Of a stretch of 64,000 nt of DNA, positions 39,401 to 51,050 are shown one piece after another. A program made the position numbers and the translations under genes. The notes under the pieces were generated by a model. That model worked only from the letters and a program-made list of their open reading frames with translations, had not been told where the DNA came from and ran no database searches. How positions within the stretch are numbered: the stretch's first letter is position 1; each line of letters begins with the position of its first letter. Origin of the DNA: Cloeon dipterum (taxonomy: Eukaryota; Arthropoda; Insecta; Ephemeroptera; Baetidae); NCBI RefSeq assembly GCF_949628265.1, contig NC_088787.1:6376501-6440500 (forward strand), in the 5' to 3' direction.

Positions 39401-42400
39401 TAGCTTTTTCCCAGACCATCTGCGAAATCAAAATTATTTCAGAGTCAATTCTAAATCTAATTATTTTCTTGTTTTTTAATTTAATGACAAATGTCGAGAA
39501 AATAATATTATCAGCACTGAAAACGTAACAATTTAATTAAATTCCAGCTCTTTTTGATCAGCGCTTAAAAAAATCGAATGGATATTAAATTTCCTGACTT
39601 TTTGGCTTTACCATCAAATAATTTATTTTCAACAACCTACGTCTTTGTTATGTATCAAAAAGCTGACACCGCAAGAGGTCTTCCACTCGCCCAAACGAGA
39701 TGGCTCTTTAAATTTGATTAATTTATTTAGAAAAAATTTTAATGAGGGGAATTTTAACTGTACTTATCAATACTCTTTCGCCTCTCTCCATTGTTAACGC
39801 GACATCCTTCTGTATAATTGAAATAAGTGCATGAAAATGCATTATTTGAAATGTCCAGAACGGTACAAAAAAAATACATTAATATCACATAGCGCACTCC
39901 CAAGTGAACAATGCGGCTGCTCACAAGCCAGAGAAGTCTGTCAAATTAAAAAAATCAAAATATTAAAATGAAAGAAAGTAGTCGATTATTTCTAATAAAT
40001 ATATATAAGGCTAATAATTTTTATCTTGGATATTTACATTATTTTTATTTGATCCCGCATTGACCAAGTCGTCGATCCTTTTGTTTTCCATTTGGCAGGC
40101 GAAATTTGCAGTGGGCGCCGAGCACTGCACCTGCCGCACCCCGAAAGGCGCCCCTTCCTTCGCGTACTGCCTATCGACGACCAAACACGAGCCGTCGTCC
40201 CGCGGGTTTATCATCTCCCAGAAGTCGTCCGTCGAGTCCCAAGGACCCAATTCGTCGTGCAAGCAGAATCGGAATTGGCCTGCGCACCCTTGGCGAGTCG
40301 CGGCCGTCCAGAAACTCGTTTTAATCAGCTCGCGGTCATCCGATGCATTTGCTACAGGAAACATAGTAAAAGAAATAGGATAGTTAAGATGTTTTGGGCT
40401 AATTAGTCCTGTTTAAATGTGTTCTTGGGTGATTTAGGAATAGTTTATAGCAACATTCAGGCTTTAACCAAAACATCTTTATTTTTCACCTTTTAGAATT
40501 ATTCTTGAAGAATGCAATAAATTTGTTTAAAATAGAATGACGGGGTTGGCTGTCGAATCATTTTCTTGATTGTAAATTTCCACAAATTAGACAATACATT
40601 TTTAATTTAAAAATTCAATTTGCAAGTTAAAATTTCTCACTAAGAACCACAAATTTTTACATTATTGTATTTGAAGTTATTGTCTAATATATTTTAATTT
40701 TAGCAGGTATTTTTTAATCGATTATTGTATAAGAGAAATATTTATCCCCAACCTTGATTGTTGTAAATAATACTAAAGCTGCTGTTTGAATTGAGAGCAG
40801 CGAGAAGCGCATCTGTGACTTTGACGGGCTTCATTCCAATGCTGCAACACAGCCTCGTGTTTTCCATCCACGTTATCTTAAAAAATGAATCATCTTTTTG
40901 ATTTCTACATGTATGATTTTCATAATTTAGCTACCTTTTTGTAGCCAAATATGTACGTCGTGTAAGACATCCTGTTGATTCCCAAGTCTTTCTGCCATTC
41001 TGCCCAAACACCAATCAGCTTATCGCCTTTTTAAAGCAGGGATGAGTTTCTTAATTTGATTTCTTTATAAATAAATAAATTAAAACAGAATATTACGGTC
41101 CAATTTAGCTGTGGCATTGTTGTCAAAATATATTTTCTATAATGCATTTTCAAAAATTAATCTGGAGTTTTAGATCGTTCTAGATAGTTTATCAGTATAC
41201 ATTTTGTATACACTCCTCTTTCTTCATGCAGATTGCAGTCTTGCACTTAAACTTTAGATTATTTATAAGCGTTTTTTTAACAAACCTCAATATGTGAACA
41301 TTTGCAATGGATCGAGTGTGTTTAATATCTTAGGAATTTTTTTCTCAAATTCTGGACTTCATAAATACACCTGATAATAAAAAAAGGAAATTTATCAGCT
41401 TACAGAATGTGAAAATGTGTACTTTTTTCTATAACCAATAAAAACTTTCAAAGTCCAGTAGAAGATTTTCTCAGACTGTTAAAAATTACCAACTAATAGA
41501 TTTGTCTCTTTAAACACTATGTTCATGGAATAAATTTCAAAATAATTAAGAAATTTCTGTTTTAAAATCAATTTTAAAGTTATTAGCAATTTTTCCAATA
41601 AAACGGTGGAATATCAGCTATTTATAAAATGCCTCCTTTGAGCAATCAACAAAAAATATCCAACCCCTAGATTTTTTTTTAATTAGGGAACACCTTTTTA
41701 AAGATATGTATTACTCCTTATTGTCCTTGCAGAAATGTTCGTTTCTAAATTACGCGTACTTCGCAGTAAAAATGATTGGTGTCATTGCAGTTCATGCGGA
41801 CGAGCGTCTTGGTCATCATTGACAGCGCCAGGCATCGCTCCTTGCGATTCACCTCCAAGGGCAGATCAAAATCGGCGGGCCTGATGTTGGCCCTGCTGCC
41901 CGCACACCACGAATACGCAACGTTGCTGCAGTTCTTCCCCTCGGAAATGCCACTCGTCCAAATAAAAATATATTCTGATCGGTACATACACCTGTATTTG
42001 ATTCTGGGTATAAGAAAAGAGAATTTCAGCTTACTCATGTTCTCTTGCTCCTCGAGTGTCATCTGGTCAAAGTGGGGGGCTAGACAGTTCAGGTTTTTTC
42101 CTCCGCCGTCAATTGTTACCAGTTGCATTTTTCGTTTGGCGCAAATGAGAACAGCATCAGAATATTTTACCTTTTTAAACGAAAAATAAATAAAATCCTG
42201 ATAAAATCAGCCGCAGGTATTGAAATTCCTTACTTATATCTGTTTAAATAAGAAATACTGAAAATAACTCCTGGATGGAAAATAGTTAAAGTGGAATGAT
42301 ACTGGGCAACAATTGAAAATGATTTAAATTGTTGGATGCCTTAAACAATTGACCGATAAACAATTTGTTCAACAATTTGCAATAATAAAAATTCAAATTT

Positions 42401-43761
42401 TGCCAATTTTCTCCAAAATTTACAGTGCTTGAACATATTTTCTTGGCAGATTCCGATTCCTCTCGTCGAGATCTGTCCAACGGTGTTATTGGGGAAACTC
42501 TTGGTTTTGAAATTAAATCGGATTTCAAGTAAGGAGACAGCCATTGCCATTTAAAAAGCACGGTAACTTTCCAGCCAATTTTCTCAAAAAATTACAGCGC
42601 TCATTAGGTCAATTTAGGCTTTAACTGAATCCTAAGGGATGAGTTTACGCATTGGCAACAAGCATTTTACAGGCTTTTCCAGTATCATTCCTCTTTAATA
42701 TTTTCCTTTTTTTCTAAATCTTTCATATGTTGCAAAGTTTGACTCTACTGTAATAAAGTATTATTTCAGTGTTGGCATTTGTTTCTAAAATTTATTTTAA
42801 TTCTTGTTTTTTTAAAATTAGCTTTTTTATCTTCTTGCTTAAAAATATTTTAAAATTTGCAAAATCGGCTTACTAATGCTGGGAATGATTTCATTATTTC
42901 ATAAAAAATAATAAAGTTAATTGTTAAGCCAACGTTTGGTATCAAACAATTCCTAAATTTATTTAAACACTCTCAGATGCGACCAGAAGTAAAATCAAAA
43001 ATTTCCGGGAAAATTCCGTAACTTTTGGGAAGGATTTAGCTCTACTTTAAATTGTTCGCGTAGGTTTATAAAAAGTTGAATTACATAATTGTCTTATATC
43101 TGAATACACTTGCTCAAAAATGGATTAATTTTATCAGAGATTCTTAATGTGGGATTTTCAAGAGGCCATTATTATTTCCAATTCCAAAAAGCTCTTAGTT
43201 AAATTATATTATTATTATTATATAGCGCACATACTTTGAAATGGCCTCTGTAAAAAAGTCGTCCGCATTTGCTGATAACCTCCCCTAGCTCCATGTTTCC
43301 AGAGGTAAATGTAGATAATGAAGCTAAAGAAAAAAAACGAGGAAAATAAGTAGTTTGATTAAATAAAACTATGTAGAATTTTATAATTTTTTTCAACTCA
43401 CAGGTTTTTAGAAATGAAGTATAATCTGTTACATATTTATACAAAAATTTAGTATTTAAAATGCACCATTTCCACCTTAAAAAATACCTGTTTCAATCGC
43501 AGTGCTTAAAAAACTCTAAAAATTAAAGTATTTGCAGAATTTTCCTGCACAAATACCATTATAACTTATTACCTTCAACTTCATATCGTGCAGAGCGCAA
43601 TTTCCAGCCGTGCATTCTTGCAATTTAGGTGCTCTTGTTGTAGACAATGCATCCTTGTATAAAAATTAAGACATAATTCTTCAATTTTTTTTAAATAATA
43701 TATATGAATTTACAACTGGTAAGAATAAGAAAAAACCAATCAACAAATCAAAGAGAATCAT
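36492..43761 (-). CDS. Multi-CTLD/OBP fusion protein, array copy 4
   Basis: Signal-peptide exon ends at 43761 (MILFDLLIGFFLFLPV). Then an ECTAGNCALHDMKLK exon (about 43572-43650); CTLD1 about 41755-43530, with large introns (FIWTSGISEGKNCSN); linker FKCKTAICMKKEEC; CTLD2 about 40011-41035; CTLD3 about 38945-39815 (FYWTSATDDKCQNYRFR); OBP-like module about 37970-38890 (FNECKSTHRV, KMK-CLSTC, LDRFWECNRI, CSFIYDFIKC; spacing C-x27-C-x3-C-x85-C-x12-C-x8-C); CTLD4 36492-37915, ending AFISICKQKY. This is the longest copy because a TTAA element (42290-42694) and foldback MITEs (36773-37378) sit in its introns. The exons keep open reading frames, so it looks functional. Confidence 0.75.
36773..37152. 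mobile_element. Foldback MITE, truncated copy 3
   Basis: Same family as 31221-31622; the right end is complete (TTATGCAACTGG) and the left end is shortened. It lies in the intron before the last exon of array copy 4. Confidence 0.65.
37165..37378. repeat. Strongly decayed relic of the foldback MITE
   Basis: Retains scattered blocks such as AATCGGTTCAACCAAGCGCC and GGTGGCGCTATTAAACAC. Divergence is far greater than in the adjacent copy, so it is probably an older insertion. Confidence 0.45.
42290..42694. mobile_element. Non-autonomous piggyBac-like element, copy 2
   Basis: 405 bp, the reverse complement of 21936-22370. Ends AGTGGAATGATACTGGG and its near complement, flanked by TTAA at 42286-42289 and 42695-42698. 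It lies in a CTLD1 intron of array copy 4. Confidence 0.7.
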
Positions 43762-46142
43762 CGCGAGTGATATTGTACTCAGCAAACGCACGTCTATGAC
43801 TTGTATTTTCCATTAATTTCAACTCCGCGTATTTGCCATTTCCCCGTTTTCCGCTGATTCCACCCAAGTGGCGTCACTCGCTTATTGAGCAATTTAATTT
43901 TAATTATTCTAGTTTGCAGCGTAAACCGCTGGCAGTTCATCTTTTGAAATGCGAGCATGGATCTGCAGTTGATTTGGGTTACAAAATTTAACTGAAAATA
44001 TACTTCCCAGATGTCACATTCACTTTTTATACTCCAAAAAGAAAACTTGTAATTTGCAATGGAGCTTTTTCTAATAACCAAAATACTTTTAACTGGAAAA
44101 TAGGAAAAAATAATATTTTTGTCATGGAAAATAATTCCTCCAGTTTTATAAATTAAAAAAAAATCACTTGGACCTGAATTTTGCACCTTAATTAGAACGG
44201 ATTTCTTTGCCAATTTAGATTTAGATTGTTTGGCCAGCGGTTGAAGGTTTTAGATTATTTTAACCATGTTATAAGTAAATCAAATTGCATGATGTGAGCT
44301 CATTTTATGGTTCCTTGACGATAGGAATAAGCTTGGAAAAACTATGGTCGTCTAAAATTCACAGTCCACTTAAAATATTAATAATTTTAAGCGGCATTTT
44401 ATAACTCAAAGAACCATATTTTTTAATCAAAATTTTGATTTGAATTTAAAAACTTGAATAGGATTATAATAAAACAAAGAAGTTTATTTTATTTCTTATT
44501 GTTAGACCTATCTATTCGCACTAAAACTCTTCATTTAATTTCATTTGAATTTTAGATGTTGCAATTCTTTCATTGAATTATGTTTCAGCAGTAGAGTTAA
44601 ATTGCAAAATTGATATACCGCCACTTGCGTCAGCAAAATAATTTTCATTTCATAAAATGCGCACGTCGCACTGGTTCTCGTCCTCGTCTGCTCTATTGTC
44701 TAGTTAATAACCATTTTCCGTACAGTCTCTCGTTGAAACGTCCTCAAGCGTGGCACGCTTTACTGTAATTATTAACTACCGCCGCCATAGACGATGTTGC
44801 AATGAAACATTTTGCACGGAACTCATAAATTACGAATGATTTTTGTTATTGTATTTCAATTTTTCGATAATTCTTCACTTCAACTACCAATTTTTAATTT
44901 TTATGGAAACGGAGAACAAAATTTAATTAGGTGGAAGGGAACAGAAATAACAAAAGGCATGGGTTTTTAATTTATATTCGAGAGATGTACGAATTATTAA
45001 AAAATATAAATTTAATCCTCTAATGAAAATGAAAAAACTGGCTTGAAATCCAATCATTAATAACTTGATCCAAAATTTCTACAAAAATTAAAAAAATATT
45101 GCTGATTTGAAACGAAATTTTGTACTTTTTCTCATAATTTCACGCTTTTTGACAGTTAATAATTTCTTTAAATTGCATAATTTGGGCTCATTTGACCATC
45201 TAATGACGATTGGAATGTCAGAAAAAAATACAACTGTCCAAAATTCACAACCCTAATTTTATGGTGAACAAATTATTCTACAAATTATTCTCCGCAGATG
45301 AAACAATGAAATTATGCAACCCGCGCTGTAGTCTTGTTCGGCGGCACAGTTTCCCTTCTTTTGCTAGGCGAACACTTGTTTGCATATTTTTCTGTATTTA
45401 ACATGTTGTTTAGTGACTTTTCTCACTTCTCACTCTTCTTTTTTCCAACCAAAGAAAGAACGCTGTGAGAAACCTTCAGTTAAACTGCAAAACTAGCTTA
45501 AAATTAGTATATGTATATTTGAGAATGAGTGATGAAAAAGTTGTCGGATGAACTTTATAAAATAAGGGTCGCCTAATTTTGAGTTTTGCTTTAACCTAGT
45601 ATTTATTTATTTATTAAAGTTCTTACTAATTTAATAAATTATTTCTCACAGTATCTGCCATATGATATGTTTAAACAAGGTATTTTTAAAACTAATTTAA
45701 TTTAAATATCATTAAAAAGCAAATTTTTCTAGTAGTTTAAAGGGTGAGAAAATTTAATTTTAAAATGATTTTTCATAACGAGAACATTTTTTTGCGTATT
45801 ATCCAATCTGGATTGCAATGGCCGTGGATTTTCCCAGCTTTGTCTATTGATAAAATAATTTAAAATTATTTGTTGAGGGTCATTTAACCAAAAATATTAT
45901 CATTTTAGAACGCAGGTTTAATTTTATTTTTCGAGAATATTTGAAACTTGATACTGTTGTAAATTGTAAACAAATTTATTTTTAAACTACAACATTTCGT
46001 AGCGATATGAAGCTTACATTTTCTTATCAGCCAAGCCAAGTAACGAAATGAAATACAGAGGGCCGAGGATTATTAAGAGATTAGTTTGGGCTTTTCTTTT
46101 GTTACCCAAAACATAACTTGTGTAATGAAGAATAATCTTACT
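43762..46142. other. Intergenic, mostly featureless
   Basis: AT-rich. The only item I can point to is a copy of the dispersed motif of about 45 bp (about 45306-45372, minus orientation). No convincing exon was found; the ORF at 43794-44213 has no recognisable domain. Confidence 0.4.
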
Positions 46143-47114
46143 CTAGAGCGTTAAGCATTTTCGAATGCAATCCTTTATTGGTGCAATAAGGGATTCACAA
46201 ACTTCTTCGGTGGTGGCTTGAAAAAATAGAAACATTTTATTCGAGAAGCTATAATAAAAAAATATATTTGTCTTACCCGGAACGGAGCACCGGGTGACCT
46301 TCGAGGCTGGCTCACACGTTTGGCTGAGTTCGTGGTAGAGGAATCCACTGGCGCAGAAGAAATTAGCGCTCTCAAAACCGAACTCTGTCTTGTAGCACTT
46401 GTAAAAGCCAACACAGCCGGGCAGTGGGAACACACCCTCGGTGGTGCAGTTTAGAGATCTTGTTATTTTTAAAAATTCAAGAAGCATTTTTAACTTTGTC
46501 CAAGCAGGTTTTTCACAACTGTAACTTCGGTAATTCTATACAACCAAATTTCATCAATTTATAAAATGAAACTGTCACATCATGAAATAAATTTCCAGCG
46601 GGGACCAGATTCGTGCGACGCGCAGTCATGGCGTCCGGTGGAGGATGGCGTGAATAAACGGTACGCGAAAAGAACCAAGTTTTGATCAATATTGTGACAT
46701 AATTTGCATTACTGTCTTTTGGATCGTAAAAACAAACTCTTGATACTCGCACGGCAATCCAAAGAGAGCTTTTTGTTCCCCACATTCAGACGCCACCTTG
46801 GATCTGCGCAGTGCGAACCAATTTAATCGCACATCTGGCCCCCGCTGATATCAAATAAAAATTGAAGATTAAAATAAAATTGGTACAAACATTGGCTATT
46901 ATGAAGACTTATATTAAAAAAAAAAACATAAAAGTTGTCATCAATGAAAAAATAAAATAATTTTCCTTCTGTTTGAATTAGATTAAATGAGATAAAATGC
47001 AAATAAACAACAGACAATAAACGACAGATAAAAAAAAAATTTTACCCTTTCTGTGGACGAAAAAGCGACGATGCAAAGGAGAAGGACACCCGCGGTGAAC
47101 TTGAGATTAGCCAT
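46143..47114 (-). CDS. Small secreted chitin-binding (peritrophin-A/CBM14) protein
   Basis: Exon 1 ends at 47114 and encodes a signal peptide (MANLKFTAGVLLLCIVAFSS). A second exon (about 46265-46520) carries one CBM14 domain with six cysteines in order: LNCTTEG, LPGCVGFYKC, SANFFC, QTCEPAS and VTRC. The last exon (46143-46220) ends in KDCIRKCLTL. Such proteins bind chitin in the gut lining or cuticle. The donor of exon 1 (AAAGG then GTAAAA) does not give a clean phase into the next exon, so a small extra exon or a different junction is likely. The intron contains a hAT-like element at 46596-46847. Confidence 0.7.
46596..46847. mobile_element. Non-autonomous hAT-like element, copy 3
   Basis: 252 bp with ends CAGCGGGGACCAGATTCG and a matching complement; in the same orientation as 35342-35616. 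It lies in the first intron of the chitin-binding gene. Confidence 0.65.
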
Positions 47115-47164
47115 GACTCTCGCTGACTTTTGAGGTGATTGTGCCTGGTAGTGGAAGCTCTCGC

Positions 47165-47176
47165 CTAATATATATA
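47165..47176 (-). promoter_or_regulatory. TATA box of the chitin-binding gene
   Basis: On the minus strand GGTATATATATT lies about 50-60 bp upstream of the ATG at 47114. Confidence 0.5.
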
Positions 47177-48061
47177 CCGCTCAAAAACGGTGATAACATC
47201 ATATGGTGTGGTTTTATGGCTATTTTTCCCATTGTCTAATTTATCACCCACTAAATATCCACGTAAATTAAAAAGTTTTACGCAATTCCGAGAGGCAAAA
47301 GCGCGATTTTTACTCATTTATTATCTTTATATATTTTATCTCAGCGTTAATGGTCTGAACTGTACTAAACTTAAAATATATGAATCATATTAAAATTGTT
47401 CTTATATAATATGCACAAACTCAATAAAGCATGCACCGACTGTTTTTTTTTTTAATTCAACTTGCCATAACAAATGGTAACAATTTGATTCCATGTTAAT
47501 GGATTAAATGCGATCAAAACTGTAGCTCAAATAAATATTCATGGATATATGCAATTTAATTTTTATCCTAACAATAATTATTACTTTTATTGGGCTGCAC
47601 CTTTTTGTTTTTCAATTTGCGGTAAAGCAATTGATTGTTTACAATTGTGCTTTCCGAAGGTTGTATTTAATAATGGCTTAATTACCTACTAATCTTTTAA
47701 CAACCGCACATGCTGTTAAAAACATTTCAAAATTAAATCTTATTTCCTTTATTGTAAAAAATGTTATTTTTACTCAGCTGTCATTGGTGTTAAAACAATT
47801 TCATCCCTTTCAAAATTAATATCAATTTATAATGCAAAAAATAAAGTCACAAAATTCCAGGTTAAAAAAGTTATCCCTCATGCGGAGTTTTGATTTAATG
47901 ATGCGTAGCGTAACCTAGAAAAAAATTTTTTCCTTCAGTGTCGTGTTAAAACATATGAGATTAAGTGCTAACTTTTGAAAATAAAGCCCCTTAGGTCTGC
48001 ATAGGCGCATGTTAGGGCAGTTCGGGCCGAGTAATTTCACGACATACATAGAGCGACTCTC

Positions 48062-48680
48062 GTTCTAGTCCCTGATGTCCAGTATTCTCCGTAATTTGGA
48101 ATAATAACACATTGAAATTTAATTCTTGACGCAATAAGGGTTCCGAAAACTAATAAATACTGTGTTTTTAAGTAAAATAAATCAAATGATTTTTTTTATT
48201 AAATTGCATTCCTTAGCAAAATCTAAGGTTTTTACGAACAGTGTGGCTGCACGCACGTTTGCCGCCAACCCCTAAATCCTCCCTGAGCAATGCAACCGCC
48301 TCCTGAGGGCGAAACGAGAGAAATATGACTGTGCGTGGTTGTTTTTCGACTCCTTTCTCGCGCCCATGCGAGCAAAATTGATTTTGGAAACATATGCAGA
48401 CTCCGTATTTCAACCGTCTCGTCAGCAAGGACCAAATTCCGCGCACAGTGTTCTTCGGACTAGCAAGTGGCTTGATTAAAACGCCTTAATTGCAGATTCA
48501 TGAGTGAAGATCGCCTTTGCAGACATGTTGCACTGCAAATTAACGAAAATAATGCGGCACCGAAAAAAACGCCGGTGGTCGCATTCGAGCCATAACCGCG
48601 ATGAACGTCGTCGAGGCTGATTTTGAGCCGAATAAGCCCGCCAAGAAATCGGATATCCGCGGATAACTGTCCAAAATTTC
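48062..48680 (+). pseudogene. Duplicated block: lectin exon scrap plus decayed 5' end of an LRR gene
   Basis: 48070-48102 nearly matches the CTLD3 exon of array copy 3 (28245-28275; codes YGEYWTS on the minus strand). 48088-48190 then aligns with DNA at 31080-31190 upstream of copy 3. 48230-48660 aligns with 8660-9050, the upstream region and first exon of the LRR gene (shared CACGTTTGCCG-, CCTGAGCAATGC-, AACGAAAATAATGCGGCACC-like blocks). The ATG is kept but the reading frame runs into a stop after about 23 codons. No later LRR exons follow. The mixture implies a past rearrangement joining pieces of both gene families. Confidence 0.65.
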
Positions 48681-48854
48681 AAAGTTTGAGTTAGAGTTAA
48701 TTTAAGTTTCCTGATGAAGTACATTTTAATTCCCTTCAACCCCCAATGCTCACAAATTATCAGATCACCCTTTAAAACGCGTTTATCCTATTCGGATAGA
48801 ATTTTGCATATCTTTTGGATATCATCAGAAGATAAGTGACGAATTACGGTCATC

Positions 48855-49150
48855 CAAAATTGGACTAATTTTGGATAGCATTTTGCACAACCTTAAAAAT
48901 GCTTTTTTCCGTCATGTTGTATTTTAAATCAAAAATATTTGTATCCCAAATTGGATATCTGATGGATATCAATTGGATATCCAATAGCGATCAAGTCCAA
49001 ATTGTGACCAATTTTGGATAGCATTTTGCACAAAATTAAAAATGCTTAATTACGTCATTTTTAATATTTTTATTCGAAAATATTTGTATCCAAAATTGGA
49101 TATCTGATGGATATCCATCGGATATCCAATGGCGGACGATGAACTTAGAA
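48855..49150. repeat. Two diverged tandem units of about 150 bp
   Basis: Each unit has AATTTTGGATAGCATTTTGCAC, then AAAAATATTTGTATCC, then AAATTGGATATCTGATGGAT and a cluster of GGATATCC palindromes. No coding potential. The GGATATCC palindromes might bind a protein or form structure. Confidence 0.6.
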
Positions 49151-49721
49151 AAATTGGATCAAAAAAATTGTATGACACATTATTTCCTTATTCTTTCAAG
49201 AAAAGTACAAAACTTATTAAAATTAAGAATTTAAAATGAAAAATAATACTATACAAGTACACACGGATCTCTCATGCAATTTAAAATTTTTATTTAATTC
49301 CAGGAAAATAGAATTATATAATTTATATAATATTATTTTGAATTGATTAAAATTGCCTTTGTCCTTTAATACATTTTATATCATAATAATATTAACTATC
49401 GTGTTTCCTATATTTTTAAATAATATTTCCAATCAAATGAAATGAGAAGAAAGAGTAAAGAGAATTTTAAGATAAGCGCGTGCGACTCATTCAGAGCAAC
49501 ACGCCGCAAAAGCGCGTTTAATTCAAAGTCATGAAACGCGTGCGAATGAGCTGCAATATTTTTCGTCCTGAAACCGCACCGAACCGCACACAACGCATCC
49601 ACACCCGCTCAACCAGAGTTGCCAGCTTCGCGCGCAGGCTGGCTTCACTTCATTCCAATCCACAAGCGCACAGTGTGAAATGGCAACAGCGCGGACGAAC
49701 TCGGCACTCGCAGCAGCAGAG

Positions 49722-50963
49722 TAGTGCTTTGCGCGGGTCGCGGGTTTGAGGGTTGAACCCGCAAAACCCGCACCAAACCCGCGGTTGCGGGTCCAGATTT
49801 TGCAAATCCAATATGGCGGATTGCGGGTGCGGGTTGGTGTTGTGCGGTTTGGTGCGGGTGCGGGTTGACTCGGCAAACCCGCAACTTTTATGTAATTGAC
49901 CAGTTGCATAAACCTTTAGTTATTGAAGCCGCCAACAGATGGCGCAACCACAGACTTTTTTTAAAAAAAATTTTGTTATAAGCGGTTTTAAGGCATTTTT
50001 TTGCTGCGAGTTCAGACACAATCTAGCTATTTTGCTTTTTTAAATTATTTGCTTTTTTTGACGTGCTGAAAACCAAAATCATTTCAGCCATTCGCCGTAG
50101 AAACGTTGAAACATATTTTTTTATTACAAATAATAGTTTTTCACGATTCTACGGCGATTGGCTGAACTGATTTTGGTTTTCAGCACGTCAAAAAAAAGCA
50201 AATTAATTGAAGAATGCACGGTAGCTAGATTGAGTCTGAAATCGCAGTGGAAGTGCCTTAAAATCGAAAGTCTACGGTGGCGCCATCTATTGGTGGCTTC
50301 AAACACTTAGGGTTTATGCAACTGGTGAATTGAGCCAAATCTCTGAACTCAACAAATTGTTGTCCAGGGGTCGATGGATTTTGATGAATTTTTTTGCTTT
50401 AAATTTGCCCTAATTGAACTAAAAATTAGTTGAGAAAAACCCGACTTTTCAATTTTTGCGGGTTTTGCGAGCGTTCAAAGATCAAAATCTGGGAATTTTG
50501 AGTATTTCATAACTTTGCTCAGGGTGGTCCTAGAACAAAAATTAAAAACCCCGTAAACTCGTCTTAACAAGACAAACAACTTTTATCGTGACCTCAAAGT
50601 GGTAGGTCAAAGGTCAAGGTAAAAAAATTAATTTTTAGATTTTAAACTCAAATTTGAAAATGAATATATTGAAATTTTTCCCGCAAAACCCGCAAAAATT
50701 GGAAAGTCGGTGTTTTCTCAACTGTTTTGCGCGGGTCGCGGGTTTGAGGGTTGAACCCGCAAAACCCGCACCAAACCCGCGGGTGCGGGTCCAGATTTTG
50801 CAAATCCAATATGGCGGATTGCGGGTGCGGGTTGGTGTTGTGCGGTTTGGTGCGGGTGCGGGTTCAAATTTTGAAAAAAATATGGGTGCGGTTTGGGTGC
50901 GGTACGAAATAAGCGGGTTCGGTGCGGGTTTGGGTTGAAAATTTGTACCCGCGCAAAGCACTA
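49722..50963. mobile_element. Non-autonomous hAT-like element with perfect 8-bp target duplication
   Basis: Ends TAGTGCTTTGCGCGGGT and ACCCGCGCAAAGCACTA are perfect inverted repeats, flanked on both sides by CAGCAGAG (49714-49721 and 50964-50971). Both subterminal parts contain dense GCGGGTGCGGGTT-type repeats. No transposase. A foldback MITE (49900-50325) is nested inside it. Confidence 0.85.
49900..50325. mobile_element. Foldback MITE, copy 2, nested in the hAT-like element
   Basis: 426 bp of the family at 31221-31622, near full length with both CCAGTTGC and GCAACTGG ends. It interrupts the host element, so it inserted later. Confidence 0.75.
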
Positions 50964-51050
50964 CAGCAGAGTGCGAGTGCATTTTTGCTCATTTCGCTAT
51001 TTCGCTCGCATTCTTAGTTCCAGTTGATAGAGGATAAGTCGTTTTTGAAT

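Noticed and set aside
43794-44213. 139-residue minus-strand ORF upstream of array copy 4
   Set aside because: No counterpart upstream of the other copies and no recognisable domain.
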